A stretch of DNA of 64,000 nucleotides from Vibrio chagasii (GTDB lineage: Bacteria; Pseudomonadota; Gammaproteobacteria; Enterobacterales; Vibrionaceae): positions 806,001-870,000 of the forward strand of contig NZ_AP025466.1 of assembly GCF_024347355.1 (NCBI RefSeq). Direction: 5' to 3'. A program made the position numbers and the translations under genes. Below, piece after piece: positions 28,301-39,800 of the stretch; the stretch's first letter is position 1; each line of letters opens with the position of its first letter. A model generated the notes under the pieces. That model did no database searches, was not told where the DNA came from, and saw nothing but the letters and a program-made list of their open reading frames with translations.

Positions 28301-30872
28301 ACGGAGTACCGTAAGGAATAGAAGTGTAATAATCAAAGGTAGGATCAATTGGGAAATATATAGACCAAATAGCGGCCTCTGTCGCGCCACCTAAGCTGTA
28401 TAGTCGGGCGTCAGGTATCAAGGTAGCAATCGCTTTAGGTAATGCGACCGGAATCCAATCACCAGACATCATTACGCATTTAATACTATCCAGCGTAGGT
28501 AGTGATTCGTCGGCTAAATATCGCGTTAACATTGTCATCTGCGCAGGTACAGAGTTCCAAACACTGACGTTATGTTCTCGAATTTGACGAGTCCATTCTG
28601 CTGGGTTTTGAATATTTTTCTCGCAAGGTAGCACCAACGTAGCACCACAAGCTAAGGTACCAAAGATGTCATAAACTGAGAGATCAAAACTTAGTTTAGC
28701 CAATCCAAACACCACATCGCTTGCTGTAATGTCAAAGCGACGATTGATATCGACCACAGTATTCACAGCCGCTTGATGACTTACCATGACACCTTTGGGG
28801 CTTCCTGTACTACCAGAGGTATAAATAATGTAAGCCAGTCGTTCAGATGACTGAGTTATCTCTGTACTGCCAATGTTATGAACACGACCTTGTAGCGCTT
28901 GCGCATCACAAATATTGACGGCCTCAAACCCATCGTCTGCTAGCTGTTGGGCAAGTTCATTTGAGCGCGTCAACACCAACTCTACATCGGCATCAAACAG
29001 AATTTGTTTCATACGAGAAACCGGCTGACTAACGTCAAGCGGTAAATACACCCCATCAGCTAATAACGTTGCTAATGTTGAAACAACTTGTTCAACACTT
29101 TTATCAATCGCAATCGCAATACGAGCTCCCTTTGGTAACTTGCTCGCCAGTGACTTTGAACGAACGATCAGCTCATCGTATGTCAGTGTTTGTTCGGGCG
29201 TAACCAGTGCTGTCGCATCAGGCGTTAACACTGCTTGCTCTAATACCAGTTGATGCAACATAGATTCAGCAACAGGTTTAATCGTATTATTTACCTGTTC
29301 GCGAACCTGTTGTTGTTTATTCGGTAAAGCAAGGCGAGTAGCTTGATCCCACTGCTGAAGTCCACCAGCAATGACTTGTTCAATCGCACCTTCAAAGCAT
29401 GTAAACATTGACTCGATCATTGAGTCAGGGAATATGCCGTCAAGTACATCCCAATTGATGTACAAACAGCGGTCTCGATTCATAAGTTGGCAATCAATCC
29501 AAACTTGAGGCGTTTGACTAATACCATATGCAACCTCCATCCCCATCTCGTACTGAGATTTGGTCTCTGAAACTTGCTCTCTATTACTACCGACTAATGC
29601 ACTCGTGAAGACTATTGGCATGCGAGCATAATCAGCACCACGTTGTCGGGCTATTTCACGCATAACCTCAACGCCACTAAACGCTTTATACTCTAAGTCT
29701 TGCCACAATTGATTCTGCTGCTCTTTCACTTGTGCTAATAAGGTTCGTGACTCCGTAAGATTCACTTCCAGCAAGTTAACACTCGTGAAATCCCCCACCA
29801 TATTGAGTAAATCTGGATGGATCGGTTCACGATTCATTACCGTCATGTTCAAACAAAAATGTTTTGATTTAGACCACTTAGCTAACACTTCACTAAAGAG
29901 CGTCAGTAATAGCGATGAAGGGCTAACCCCTTGATGATTGCATTGACTTTCGAGTTCAGCCCATTGCTCTGGCGCTAATTGCATTTCATGGCGAGTGAAA
30001 TGCGGTGTTTCTTTCGTAGCTTCCGACGTCAAACCATCATTAATATCAGCGAGGAGTGGTAACTCTGGTGCCATTGGCAAATGAGGCACTCGGTCTTGCC
30101 AGTATTGTCTCGCTTGCGCATATTTGTCTGTCAGCTTCTGTCGCTTTTCAAACTCCATGACATCTTTGAACGATAAGCTAATAGGCGCTAGCACCAATTC
30201 AGACTCATGATAAAAATGAATCAACTCAGACAAAATCACCTGAATACTCATAAAGTCTGCAATCAATAGGTCAATACTAAAATGCAGGTATGATTTACCT
30301 TCCGACCCGCTTACTTTTAAGTCAAACAGAGGCCATGCTTCAGTGTCATAAACGCGATGGGACATGTTTGCCCGATACGTTAACCTCCTATCAGTTTGCA
30401 AATCACATTCAATCTTATACTCAGGTACTTGTGATAGTATTTGCTGAGTACCATTAGAAAAGACTATAGCTCGCAACATCTCATGGCGTTCAATGAGCTT
30501 ATTCCAAGCTTGGTTTAGCTTCTCAACATCAAGATGTGCAAATTCGAGCTCAAAGTAACCGTGGCAGCCTGTGCCACCGAACTCAAACACATTTTGCCGT
30601 CCAATAAGATAAGCGGCCTGTACATCATTTACCGGAAAAATCTCATATTTATCTTTCGTACTAGGACAAAGAACAGCGCCCAATTCACGCTCTTTTAGTA
30701 TTGTTATTAATTCACTTTTTACTGCTTTAAGCTGCTCAACAACCTCTTTGGTCATCACGCCTTGAGGAGCTCTGAACTTCAAGGCGTCAGCTTCAAGCCA
30801 AAACTCGGCTTTCTTGGCTTCTAACTGTTGAAGTAACGCTAATGGTGACATTAATGTTGTTCCTTTTTTCAT
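25362..30872 (-). CDS. NRPS: docking-Cy-A(MT)-PCP-TE (PchF-like)
   Basis: About 1836 residues. The ATG at 30872 overlaps the upstream stop; an alternative ATG at 30851 (MSPLALLQQLE) fits the start of the TubC-type docking domain. Order: docking domain 1-60; heterocyclisation (Cy) domain with DLLIADFMS (DxxxxDxxS) near 210; A domain with IIYTSGSTGSPKG near 690; an N-methyltransferase inserted before A10 with ILEIGAGVGGTSNEL near 1190; A10 LTNNGKIDRKALP near 1415; PCP with GAGGDSLL near 1460; thioesterase with GFCMGG near 1610. This matches PchF, the last pyochelin synthetase. Hand-read specificity code DLYNMSLIW indicates Cys. It should add a third cysteine, N-methylate the reduced ring and release the product. 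The thioesterase nucleophile is Cys, not Ser. Confidence 0.92.
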   Translation of the reverse strand: MKKGTTLMSPLALLQQLEAKKAEFWLEADALKFRAPQGVMTKEVVEQLKAVKSELITILKERELGAVLCPSTKDKYEIFPVNDVQAAYLIGRQNVFEFGGTGCHGYFELEFAHLDVEKLNQAWNKLIERHEMLRAIVFSNGTQQILSQVPEYKIECDLQTDRRLTYRANMSHRVYDTEAWPLFDLKVSGSEGKSYLHFSIDLLIADFMSIQVILSELIHFYHESELVLAPISLSFKDVMEFEKRQKLTDKYAQARQYWQDRVPHLPMAPELPLLADINDGLTSEATKETPHFTRHEMQLAPEQWAELESQCNHQGVSPSSLLLTLFSEVLAKWSKSKHFCLNMTVMNREPIHPDLLNMVGDFTSVNLLEVNLTESRTLLAQVKEQQNQLWQDLEYKAFSGVEVMREIARQRGADYARMPIVFTSALVGSNREQVSETKSQYEMGMEVAYGISQTPQVWIDCQLMNRDRCLYINWDVLDGIFPDSMIESMFTCFEGAIEQVIAGGLQQWDQATRLALPNKQQQVREQVNNTIKPVAESMLHQLVLEQAVLTPDATALVTPEQTLTYDELIVRSKSLASKLPKGARIAIAIDKSVEQVVSTLATLLADGVYLPLDVSQPVSRMKQILFDADVELVLTRSNELAQQLADDGFEAVNICDAQALQGRVHNIGSTEITQSSERLAYIIYTSGSTGSPKGVMVSHQAAVNTVVDINRRFDITASDVVFGLAKLSFDLSVYDIFGTLACGATLVLPCEKNIQNPAEWTRQIREHNVSVWNSVPAQMTMLTRYLADESLPTLDSIKCVMMSGDWIPVALPKAIATLIPDARLYSLGGATEAAIWSIYFPIDPTFDYYTSIPYGTPLSNQMFAVLDDKGMACPDWVAGELCIGGSGVALGYWQDEEKTAAHFFQDAYTGTPWYRTGDRGYYRDDGVIVFVGRDDNQVKVRGYRVELGEIESALERQSSVSQAVVLARGDKHNYHLQAYIEPAIYPNDAKSTLFSHQFAETETELTLTAEAIRQTVPEKSVTDFVYYLDRVALLHMVQALQSSGGLGEGQQKNIDDMIADGNYAPRHKQLLSRWLKALIENQLARHDGETYALLQQVSEDDISLCWKGCYEALECLDGDKGLVNYLERSSQCLPELLRDKADPLDLLFPDGKLDVATSTYQNNLISKIMNKMLITAALSKVKHLAERAQPIRILEIGAGVGGTSNELIPALAAHNVEYTFTDVSSFFLNEAKLRYQGYDFVDYRLYDFNQPALEQGFDCGQYDLVVSSNVLHNAVVAREGLNHLRELMKPGAWLLVIEATRDNYQLMTSMEFKHGLTAHNDERLALNSPFMPQERWLNAMSDVGAEQLFAFPNNQEALYQLGQSFMLAQFNGQKHECDKTEILEQLSKELPSYMVPAQLAVLDRFPLTNNGKIDRKALPEIIGHQETLQNEVSEDLDQLETLLLSSCRDVIGNPNMGPNDDFFGAGGDSLLITQWVSRIRQELGEEFVPWEGTLRQVLQTPTIKELAIFLRKQTPIQQHCSAIEDSSMALQRIKEGDGAPIIILHDGSGTVMPCLALVEHLTAPVYGISVQDRQQYLTIPSEHLIVELADQYKALLEDNFDLSKCHLFGFCMGGLIAFELARQAMECGSPFASLTIASSYQIPYKVNDPMMTDVALAKELNVPNPWSGIDLLQLEQTYLALLATKPNQINIEDVVAKAKQLGFDKLSLNYASYAKANEAQRIAYFQTVLDIQSNQQTAKVGDISQLYPVFHHSLQAVTHYEPSFYSGDFTFACQQDETYLLPTLKADMHDFWLQYSVGDIDVISLEGDHFTCMQSSQVLPLAKHLNTVAVQGGKHE

Positions 30873-33800
30873 AAGATTCCTTCCTCAAAATCAACCTCGT
30901 TGCTCTCTTTTTCTGAGGTTTCAAGAGCAAGTGCAATACGTGAAATCGTTTGTAAATTAAACACAGCGTGAAGTGGCAAAGTAATGCCGTGCTGTTGTTG
31001 GAGTGTGCTAGCTAGCTGAATCGCAACAAATGAATCTCCGCCTAAGGCAAAGAAGTTATCGCTCGCGCTAATTGGCGTATTAATACCAAGAACTTGTTGC
31101 ATTGCTTGAGTCAGAACAATCTCTTCATCTGTACTTGGTGCAACAAACTCACTCTCATTAGAAATTGAAAGTTCCAAGGTTTTTAATACATTTCGATCGA
31201 CTTTACCGTTAGCTGTGAGTGGCCATTCTTGAAGTACGGCGTAGCCATCAGGCATAGAGTAACTTGGTAAATAATTTAATAATTGCGGCTGAATAATCGA
31301 CAGTTCGACGGCCATATTCGACAACAAATAAGCATGAATCTTAGGACGAGAATCATGATGCTCAATCAATACAATCGCATCTTTCACTCCAGCGCATGAC
31401 TTAAGTGCTTTCACTATTTCACCGAGTTCAATACGCAGCCCTGCCACTTTAACCTGGTGGTCACGACGCCCAAGGAACTCTATAGTTCCATCAGGCCAGT
31501 AGCGCCCTATATCACCGGTTCGATACCAACGTTGTGATTGATGTTCACAGAACTGCTGCTGAGTTAATTCCTCATTACCAATGTAACCTTGGGCGACACC
31601 ATCTCCCCCAATCCATAGTTCACCGGCAACCCAGTCAGGGCAGTCATCACCAATATCACTTGCAACTCTAAAACATTGATTTGGTAAAGGCTTACCATAA
31701 GGAATTGAACGCCATTGCTTTTCAACTTGCTGAACAACACAATAGTTCGACCAAATTGCAGCTTCAGTCGCACCTCCCATCGCCACGAATTTGGCAAGAC
31801 AACTGTTACGACGTAAGCGTTCAGGTAATTCCAGATTGATCCAATCACCTGACAACATAACGCAGCGCAATGAGGTCAATAGCTGACATTCAGCCTGTGA
31901 CTCATTCCCCATCAAAAGCATTTCTAACAATGCTGGTACGGTATTCCACAAGGTAATTTGATGCTGCTGAACCAACTCTAACCAAACGCCAACGTCTCTG
32001 GTTTGCTCATCGTTGATAAGCACCAATTTCCCGCCAACAGACAGCAAGCCAAAAATGTCATATACTGATAGGTCGAAGTACAAGGCTGATAACGCTAAGA
32101 CACTGTCATCTGCAGTTACATTGTGCTGACGATTGACCGCTTCAATGGTATTCATGGCCGCGCCATGAGTGATCGCAACCCCTTTCGGTGTTCCTGTACT
32201 GCCTGAGGTGAAGATCACATAAGCCAACTCATCAAGCGTGCTCTGAAGGGGCTCAACCAAAGCTTCTTCAGAAGCCAGCAAGCTTTCAACATTGATCCCT
32301 TGGCCACCATTCTCAAACAACTCGTTGCGGTCACAAATCACGAACTTGATGCATGCTTGCGCCAATACAGACTCAACTCGAGCTTTTGGCCAATCAGTTG
32401 CTAATGGTACATAAGCCGCTCCAATCCACTGAATTGCAAGGACAGAAACAATCTGCTCGATAGAGCGCGGCAACATGACACCAACGCAATCACCTTTAGC
32501 AATTCCATGTTTTTGCAACTGGTACGCTGCCTGACTCACTTTTGTATGCAGATCTCGATACTTATAGCGCTGACCATTAGCGACAATCGCCGTCGCCTCA
32601 GGTGCTGCTTGCATTTTTTCATACACACTAATGTGCATTGCTCGCAGAGGCACCACGTCCTGAGTGCTGTTAACAAGAGTGCGAACTTCTCGCTGTGATG
32701 CAGGTAACGCTATTGGCGATGGCTGTGACCAATCACAGTCAGCAAGTTGCTCCAATAATTGGCAATATGAATTAAACATTGCATCAACTACACCGTCAGG
32801 GAACAACGCCTCGACAACATCCCAGTTAAAGTGTAATTCTCCATCTTGCTCAAATACTTGATGGTCAATCCAAACTTGAGGTGTTTGAGATACGCCCCAT
32901 ACAGATCGGGTAATGCCTAACTCAGAAGACTCATCAAGGCTAGTGTCCGCACCTAGTGCACTAGTGAACACCACTGGCATACTCAAATCAGTCACTTCTT
33001 TTAACTTGGCTAACTCGCGTATCACCCAAACAGCAGAAACATCGGCGTACTCCAAGTCTTGCCATAACTGCTGTTGCAAACGCTCAGCACTTTGCAACCA
33101 ACTTTCACCTGCAATTTGATTTGTCTCAAGTAACAAAAGTGAGGTGAAATCCCCCATAATGTGCTGAATATTGTCATGGACAGGCTTGCGATCAAACAAA
33201 GTAACATTGATGCAATGCGATGAGGATTCGGACCATTTTGCCAATACTTGCGCATAACAGTTAAGCAACAAACAAGACGGCGTGATCGCACACTCTCGTG
33301 CTTTCTCTGTTAAACGGCTCCATAATTCTTTAGACAAGCAGGATTGGCGTCGAACGAAGCGTGGCTTCTCTAATTGATTTGGCTCCATGCTTAACGGCAG
33401 ACGCGGAGCCTCCGGTAAACTAGGCAGTCTGCTTAACCAATAACTCTTCGCTAATGTTTGGGATTCATACTCTTCTTGCAGATAAACTTGCTGTTGATAA
33501 TCACGGAACGTAATCCCCAACTCTGGCAAGTCGGCTTCCAAATCACGATATAAAATTCCAAGCTCAGCAAAGAAAATCCGCATGCTAAGACCATCAAGAA
33601 TGACATTGTCTAAGCCGATACATAGCCGTTTTTTCCCACATTCAGACTCAATGAGTGTAAGGTGGAAAAGCGGCCATACCTGAGGATTTAACACTCGATG
33701 AGATAGCACCTCACGTTGATGAGTAACAACTTCTTCCCACTGTTTTTCAGTACAAGAGACAATCTCCATCGGACAGTAAAGTGCTGACGGAATACAAACT

Positions 33801-36800
33801 TGTTGCCCTTGGTCATCAAACACAATACGAAGGGTGTCATGACGCTCAATTAAACGCATAAGCGCTTGCTCTAGACGCGTCACATCAAAGCCATCAGCTT
33901 CAAATTCAGAATAGAAATGTGTGCCAACACCGCCCATCACAAAGCCTTCGTTTCGCCCCATAATGTAGGCTTGTTGAACATCAGTCAGCACAAATGGTTG
34001 ATAACGTTCATTCTCGTTATGCACTAACGTGATTTGTGATGAAATTTCACCTGCATCAAATTCTAAATGGCGAGCAAAGTCACTCAACACAGGAAGTGAA
34101 AAGACATCGGACAACTTCACACTATTAAAGCCAACCTCGCCCAATGCCGCCGTAATTCTTGTTGCATGAAGACTATCGCCTCCTAACAGGAAGAAATTAT
34201 CTGTACGTGATGGTGTTACACCAAGAACTTGCGCCCAAACCTCTGCAACATACTTTTCATTGTCGGTTACGCAATCTTGTTTATCTTCATGAGTAACCAT
34301 TGCAATATTGGCAGCTGATAAGCGCAGTTGAGTACGGTCAATTTTGCCATTGTTTGTTAAAGGCATTGTTGAACAAACGACAATGTGTTGAGGCAACATA
34401 TAATTGGGTAGCTGTAATGCTAACCAGTCAGCCAGTTGAGAGGTATCAGACACAGCAAGAGTTTCAGCCTGGCGCCCCGTCATCACTAATAAGTTCGCTT
34501 TATTTACTACAGGCAAGACATTCATGCTTAGTGATGAAGTTTGCAAACTAGTTTGCCATTGTTGGGCATCAAGTAGAGGTGAAGACTCCCCTCGGCGACA
34601 ATCATGATAAGGGCTTTGATCTACGCTTCTCATTAACGCTTCTGGCTGCATTAATGTCACCGTTAATAATGCAAGAGGGCTCAGCGCTTGCGTCTCTATC
34701 GCAACAAAATGACCACTTGGTGCGATAAGTGAAGACATTAGGTTAATCCCTTCATTCACATCATTAAAACGATGGAGTGCATTGTTACTGATCACCAAAT
34801 CAGCTTGATGCCTTTCAACGTCGCTTAATGCACAAGCAAAAGCATGATCCCCATAGCCCACTAATCGGAATGTCGCTTGATCAAGAACCGACTTAGCTTG
34901 TTCAGCTACGCAGTAACTTACCTGGCTAGCGTCACATTGATTCAATATATGTGATGCTAAATGACCCGTTCTACCATTGAGTTCGACAACGTTTACAGCT
35001 CGACCCAATTGCTTAGAAAGTAAGACTATTGTTTCAACAATATATTGTTCCGTTGATGAAAAATCAGGGTGGATTAATGCTAACGCTTCAGGTGTCAACA
35101 CCGGGTCATCAATAAGCGTAACTTCACTTACCTCGCCCTGCATCAAGTCAACATACCAATCAACCTTATTTTCTAATGCCGATAAGATTGAAGCATGAGC
35201 AGGCATATGCGCGACCTTCTTTTGGTAGGCAACCATTGGACTAACGACGTCTTGCTCTTGACGCCAATATCCCCGCTCAGCTGACCATTGCTTTGTTTCA
35301 ACGAGAACATGCAACCAGCTTTCAAATACAGCTTGAAAACGAGGTGTAATATGCAAACTACATAGCCACTCATCCAGCGTCAGTGACGCACCCGGTTTAA
35401 CGTTATTTGCTATCACCATCTTATCGAGCACCAAACGCATAACATGCGTTGCCATTGCTTGCTCAATAGCGGTGTGATCGACAGGCTTTGGTGGTGTGGG
35501 TTGCGATACCTTTGTATCAAGCAGCGTCATATCAGCTTCATACTCAGTTTGAAGAGCACTCACCTCGCCTTGCTGTTTAGAAACAAAAAGTTGAATATGT
35601 TTCTGTGGTTTATCTAGCAATAGCGCTATCGCTTTTTGCACCCCAGAAAATTGCTCTGCCGCATGCTCAACGTCCCCAAGTTCAATCCTAAAGCCATTAA
35701 GTTTGACCTGGTTATCTCGTCGCCCAATAAACTCAACGATCCCGTTAGACCAAAAACGTCCCATATCACCAGTTCGGTAATACTGTTGCCCATCATGGAA
35801 AATAAATTGTGCTGCTGTTCTTTCAGGGTCAGCAAAGTACCCCTCTGCAACCCCCTGACCACCAATCCAGAGCTCACCAGTCACCCAATCAGGACAATCT
35901 CGGCCCAAGGCATCCATCACTCGGTAACTTTGATTACTCAATGAATAACCGTATGGAATGCTTGTCCAATCCGTCTCTACGTAGTTGACATCAAAAGCAT
36001 TAGACCAAATCGCAGCTTCTGTTGCCCCTCCTAATGCCGTCAATTGAATTGATGGGTTCAAAGCATTTAATCTTGGTTGTAAATCCAAACCAACCCAGTC
36101 ACCTGACAACAGAACATTTGTCATCGAGCTTGGCAATTGACGAGTGTCATTTTCAGCTGCAATTAACAACATTTCGAACAGTGCAGGCACACTATTCCAT
36201 ATCGTAATTTGATATTCATGAATCAATGAAATCCACGCTTTTGCTTCTTTTCGTTCTGACTGTTGAGGAACAACAACGCAGCCCCCTACAGAAAGTGGTC
36301 CAAAAATATCAAAGACAGATAAATCAAAGTTCAGTGCCGATAAAGCAAATGTTCGACAGTCACTAACCAACTGATAACGCTGATTAATATCATCAATAGT
36401 ATTGGCCGCAGCTTGATGGGTAGTAATAACGCCTTTAGGAATACCGGTAGAGCCAGAGGTATAAATAATATAAGCAACATCGTGTGGTGATACCGAAGCA
36501 ATTTGTGTTGCTATGATGTGCTCTTGCCCACGTTCATCAATATCGAGTAATGACCAACCAGCCATTGCTTCTTGGTTGGTAATTGCCTCCACAGCATCCT
36601 GATTTATTACAACGATTTTAATTGCTGCTTGCTCAATAATTTGATTCAACCGAGCGACTGGTTGCTCAATATCGAGGGGGACATAACTAGCGCCCAATAA
36701 GTGTATTGCCAACACCGCGACAACTTGTGATGCTCCCTTTGGCAATAAAATCGCCACACGATCCCCAGACAGTACACCTTCTTGCTTGAGACGATAGGCA

Positions 36801-39800
36801 AGTTCACCAGCACTTTCTGACAACTGGCGATAAGACATCGACGCTTTATTTTCAATAACCGCAATGGCATCAGGTTGCGCCTCTGCCAATTCAAAGAATC
36901 GCTGATGGAGAGTGCGAGGGGCGTACGAAATCACGTCACTGCTGTTTCTCGAAGCACGATCTTTTCTTGCTTCTTCGGTTAAAAACGCGGGCACCGTTTG
37001 TTTCAGCATGTTAGGTCGCTGCGCTATTTCAGTGATTAGCCTCCCCATACTAGCAAACATCTGATCGACCATATTGGCTGGGAATAAATCATCGACTGTA
37101 TCCCAACTTATTATCAACTCCCCTTTTCTCTCCATTACCTGACAGTCAATCCAAACCTGAGGCGTCTGAGAGATGACATAATTCATCTCACCCAGACAAC
37201 TATCGCCAAGGAAGTCATTACCTAGGTTACTAGTGAAAACTATCGGCATGGCAACTTGAGAGCCTCTCTGCTTGGAAAGCTCTCTTAACAAGCGAATTGC
37301 ATCGAAATCACTATGGTCAAGATTCGCCATAAATTGGCGATTCAATGCACTTGCATTATCTAAGATATTGGATGCTTCTCCATCACGGCATGCTAATAGC
37401 ATCAGCGTAGTAAAATCAGCAACAACACCCGACACATCCATGGCAGTATGACGTCGGTTGAAAATCGTAAGATTTAAACAAAAATCCTTATTATCACTCC
37501 AGCCTCTTAAGGTCTCCGCATAACAACTCGCCAACATCATTGAGGGAGTAATACGGTGTTGACGGCATGCTTGCTGTAATGCTCGCCATTTATCGGCAGC
37601 TAAACGCCATTCACGGTGAACAAACACAGGTTGTTTGATTTCTTCCGGTCGTTTTGCCAACGGTAATTGCGGCGCCGAAGGCAAGCTAGGCAGTTGTGCT
37701 AGCCAATATTGACGATCAGCCTCTAGATGCGCTTGCTCACGTATTGCTGATAGATATTGAGGGAAATGCAGGGTTGGTTGCGCAAGTTGTTCACAATTAT
37801 CATCGAGATAGAACTGAGCTAGATCATCAAGCAGGATTTGAATGCTTAATGCATCAGCAACAACCATATCAATATTGAAGTGAAGACGACTACCTCGCGG
37901 ACTATGACTTAAATTAATTGCCAAGCCAGATTCATTTTCTAAATCCAGAATCTGCGCTTCTAAATTACGCCTCAGACCCGCCTGTTTACTTGTTGCCAAT
38001 TCACAGTCAAGAGTTCTCCAATCATATTCATGGATTTGCGTTGGAGCATTCGCTGTAATATAGCCAAGACCATCGCTATTCATCCTCATTCGTAACATGC
38101 TATGACGGGCATATAGGCGATCAAGCGCTAAACGAAGTTTGTCACTATCGATCCATTCACTATCAAGCTCTAAGTAGACCTGGCATGCAACCCCACCAAG
38201 AGTTTGTGTGCTGTTCCTACCTTGCCAATACGCTTGTTGAACACTAGTCAACTCGAAAGGGTGAGTTAATACTGTTTCAGTATCTTGTTCTTTTTTAGCA
38301 TCTAGATATTTTTCAGCAACTTGGTCACAACTTACTGATGATTGCCATAATGCAGACCACGCAGCTAAAGTTGGCGCTTCGTACATCCGAACAAGTTCAA
38401 ACACAACATTGTGCTTTTTCGCTTCATCAACAAGATCCATCATCTGCAATGAATCCAAGCCTAAGTTAATCAAATCAGCGTCTAAGCCTATTTCTCCTGG
38501 CTCGATAAGTAGCACATCGCTCAGCCATTCAGTTAAGAATGCTTGATGATCAATGATTGATTTCGCGGGTAAAGTAGCTTCCTCTATATTACTTTTGCTA
38601 CCTGTATTTTGCTGTTCAACCCAGTATTTCTCTCGTTTAAATGGGTATAGCGGTAAAGCCAATAAAATTTCGGTTGGATAAGTCACTTTCTCACTAAAGT
38701 GCGACCAGTCATAATCAGCACCATTGCACCATTGTTCAAGTTCGGCTGGTAATGCCGACGGAACGAAAGATTGACCTACGGCAATTTGTTTTAATTTACA
38801 TAGTAAGTCTTCGATATCTGCAAATGGAACACATCGCCGGATTGGTAAGTGATGCTCGCGTTTATCTCTCCAAGCATGGAATAGCTCAACAGCATTGTGA
38901 CGGTGTGATTCTATTGTTTGAATCCAAGCTTTAGCCAATTGGCTAAGACTATCAATATGACTTGCTGTTAAGGGAAGGAACCCTATCTGTGGTAATACAT
39001 ACTCAGATTTGTCCGTCACATCTTGATGATTACGAATAATAATGTGACCCAAAGTCCCAGTAAAACTAAAGGAACTAACCCCCATGCGTCTTAACGGTAT
39101 TGGACGAACGTCGTTCTCAAAAATATAACGTTCAATCCAAGGCCGTAGCTCAGGATTAAACGACTTAAACGTTGGGTGAGGGAAAACAGTTTGTGCACGC
39201 ATTTGAGCAATCGCCCTAATCACTCCCGCAACACCAGCAGCAGATTCTAGGTGACCAAACTGCGCTTTGCCTGCAGTCAAATGCAGCGGTTGAATACGAC
39301 TCTGATAAACACCATCAATAGCACTTAATTCGATAGGGTCGCCAAGCGGTGTGCCGGTGCCATGCATTTCAATTGCATCAATATCATTTTCTGTTCTTCC
39401 ACTGCGCGCTAGTACTTCTTTCAACAGTGTTTGCTGCGCAAGTGGGTTAGGTGCCGTCAAACTACTACTCTCACCGTCTTGTGCCACACCTGTAGCCTCA
39501 ATAACCGCTAAAATAGGGTCACCATCTCTTATCGCTGCATCATAATCTTTTAGCAGTAGTAACCCTAAACCCTCAGCACGAGCATAACCATCAGCATCAG
39601 CACTAAAAGTAGCGCATCGCCCGTTCGGAGAAAGCATCCCTGCTTTTTGTAAAGCACTCTCTATTTGAGACGAGAGAAGAAGGTTTACACCACCAGCAAT
39701 TGCAGATTCACAACGCTTTAATTGAATATTTTGGACAGCCATATCAATAGCAACGATAGATGATGAACAAGCGGTATCTATAGTAATAGCCGGGCCACTT

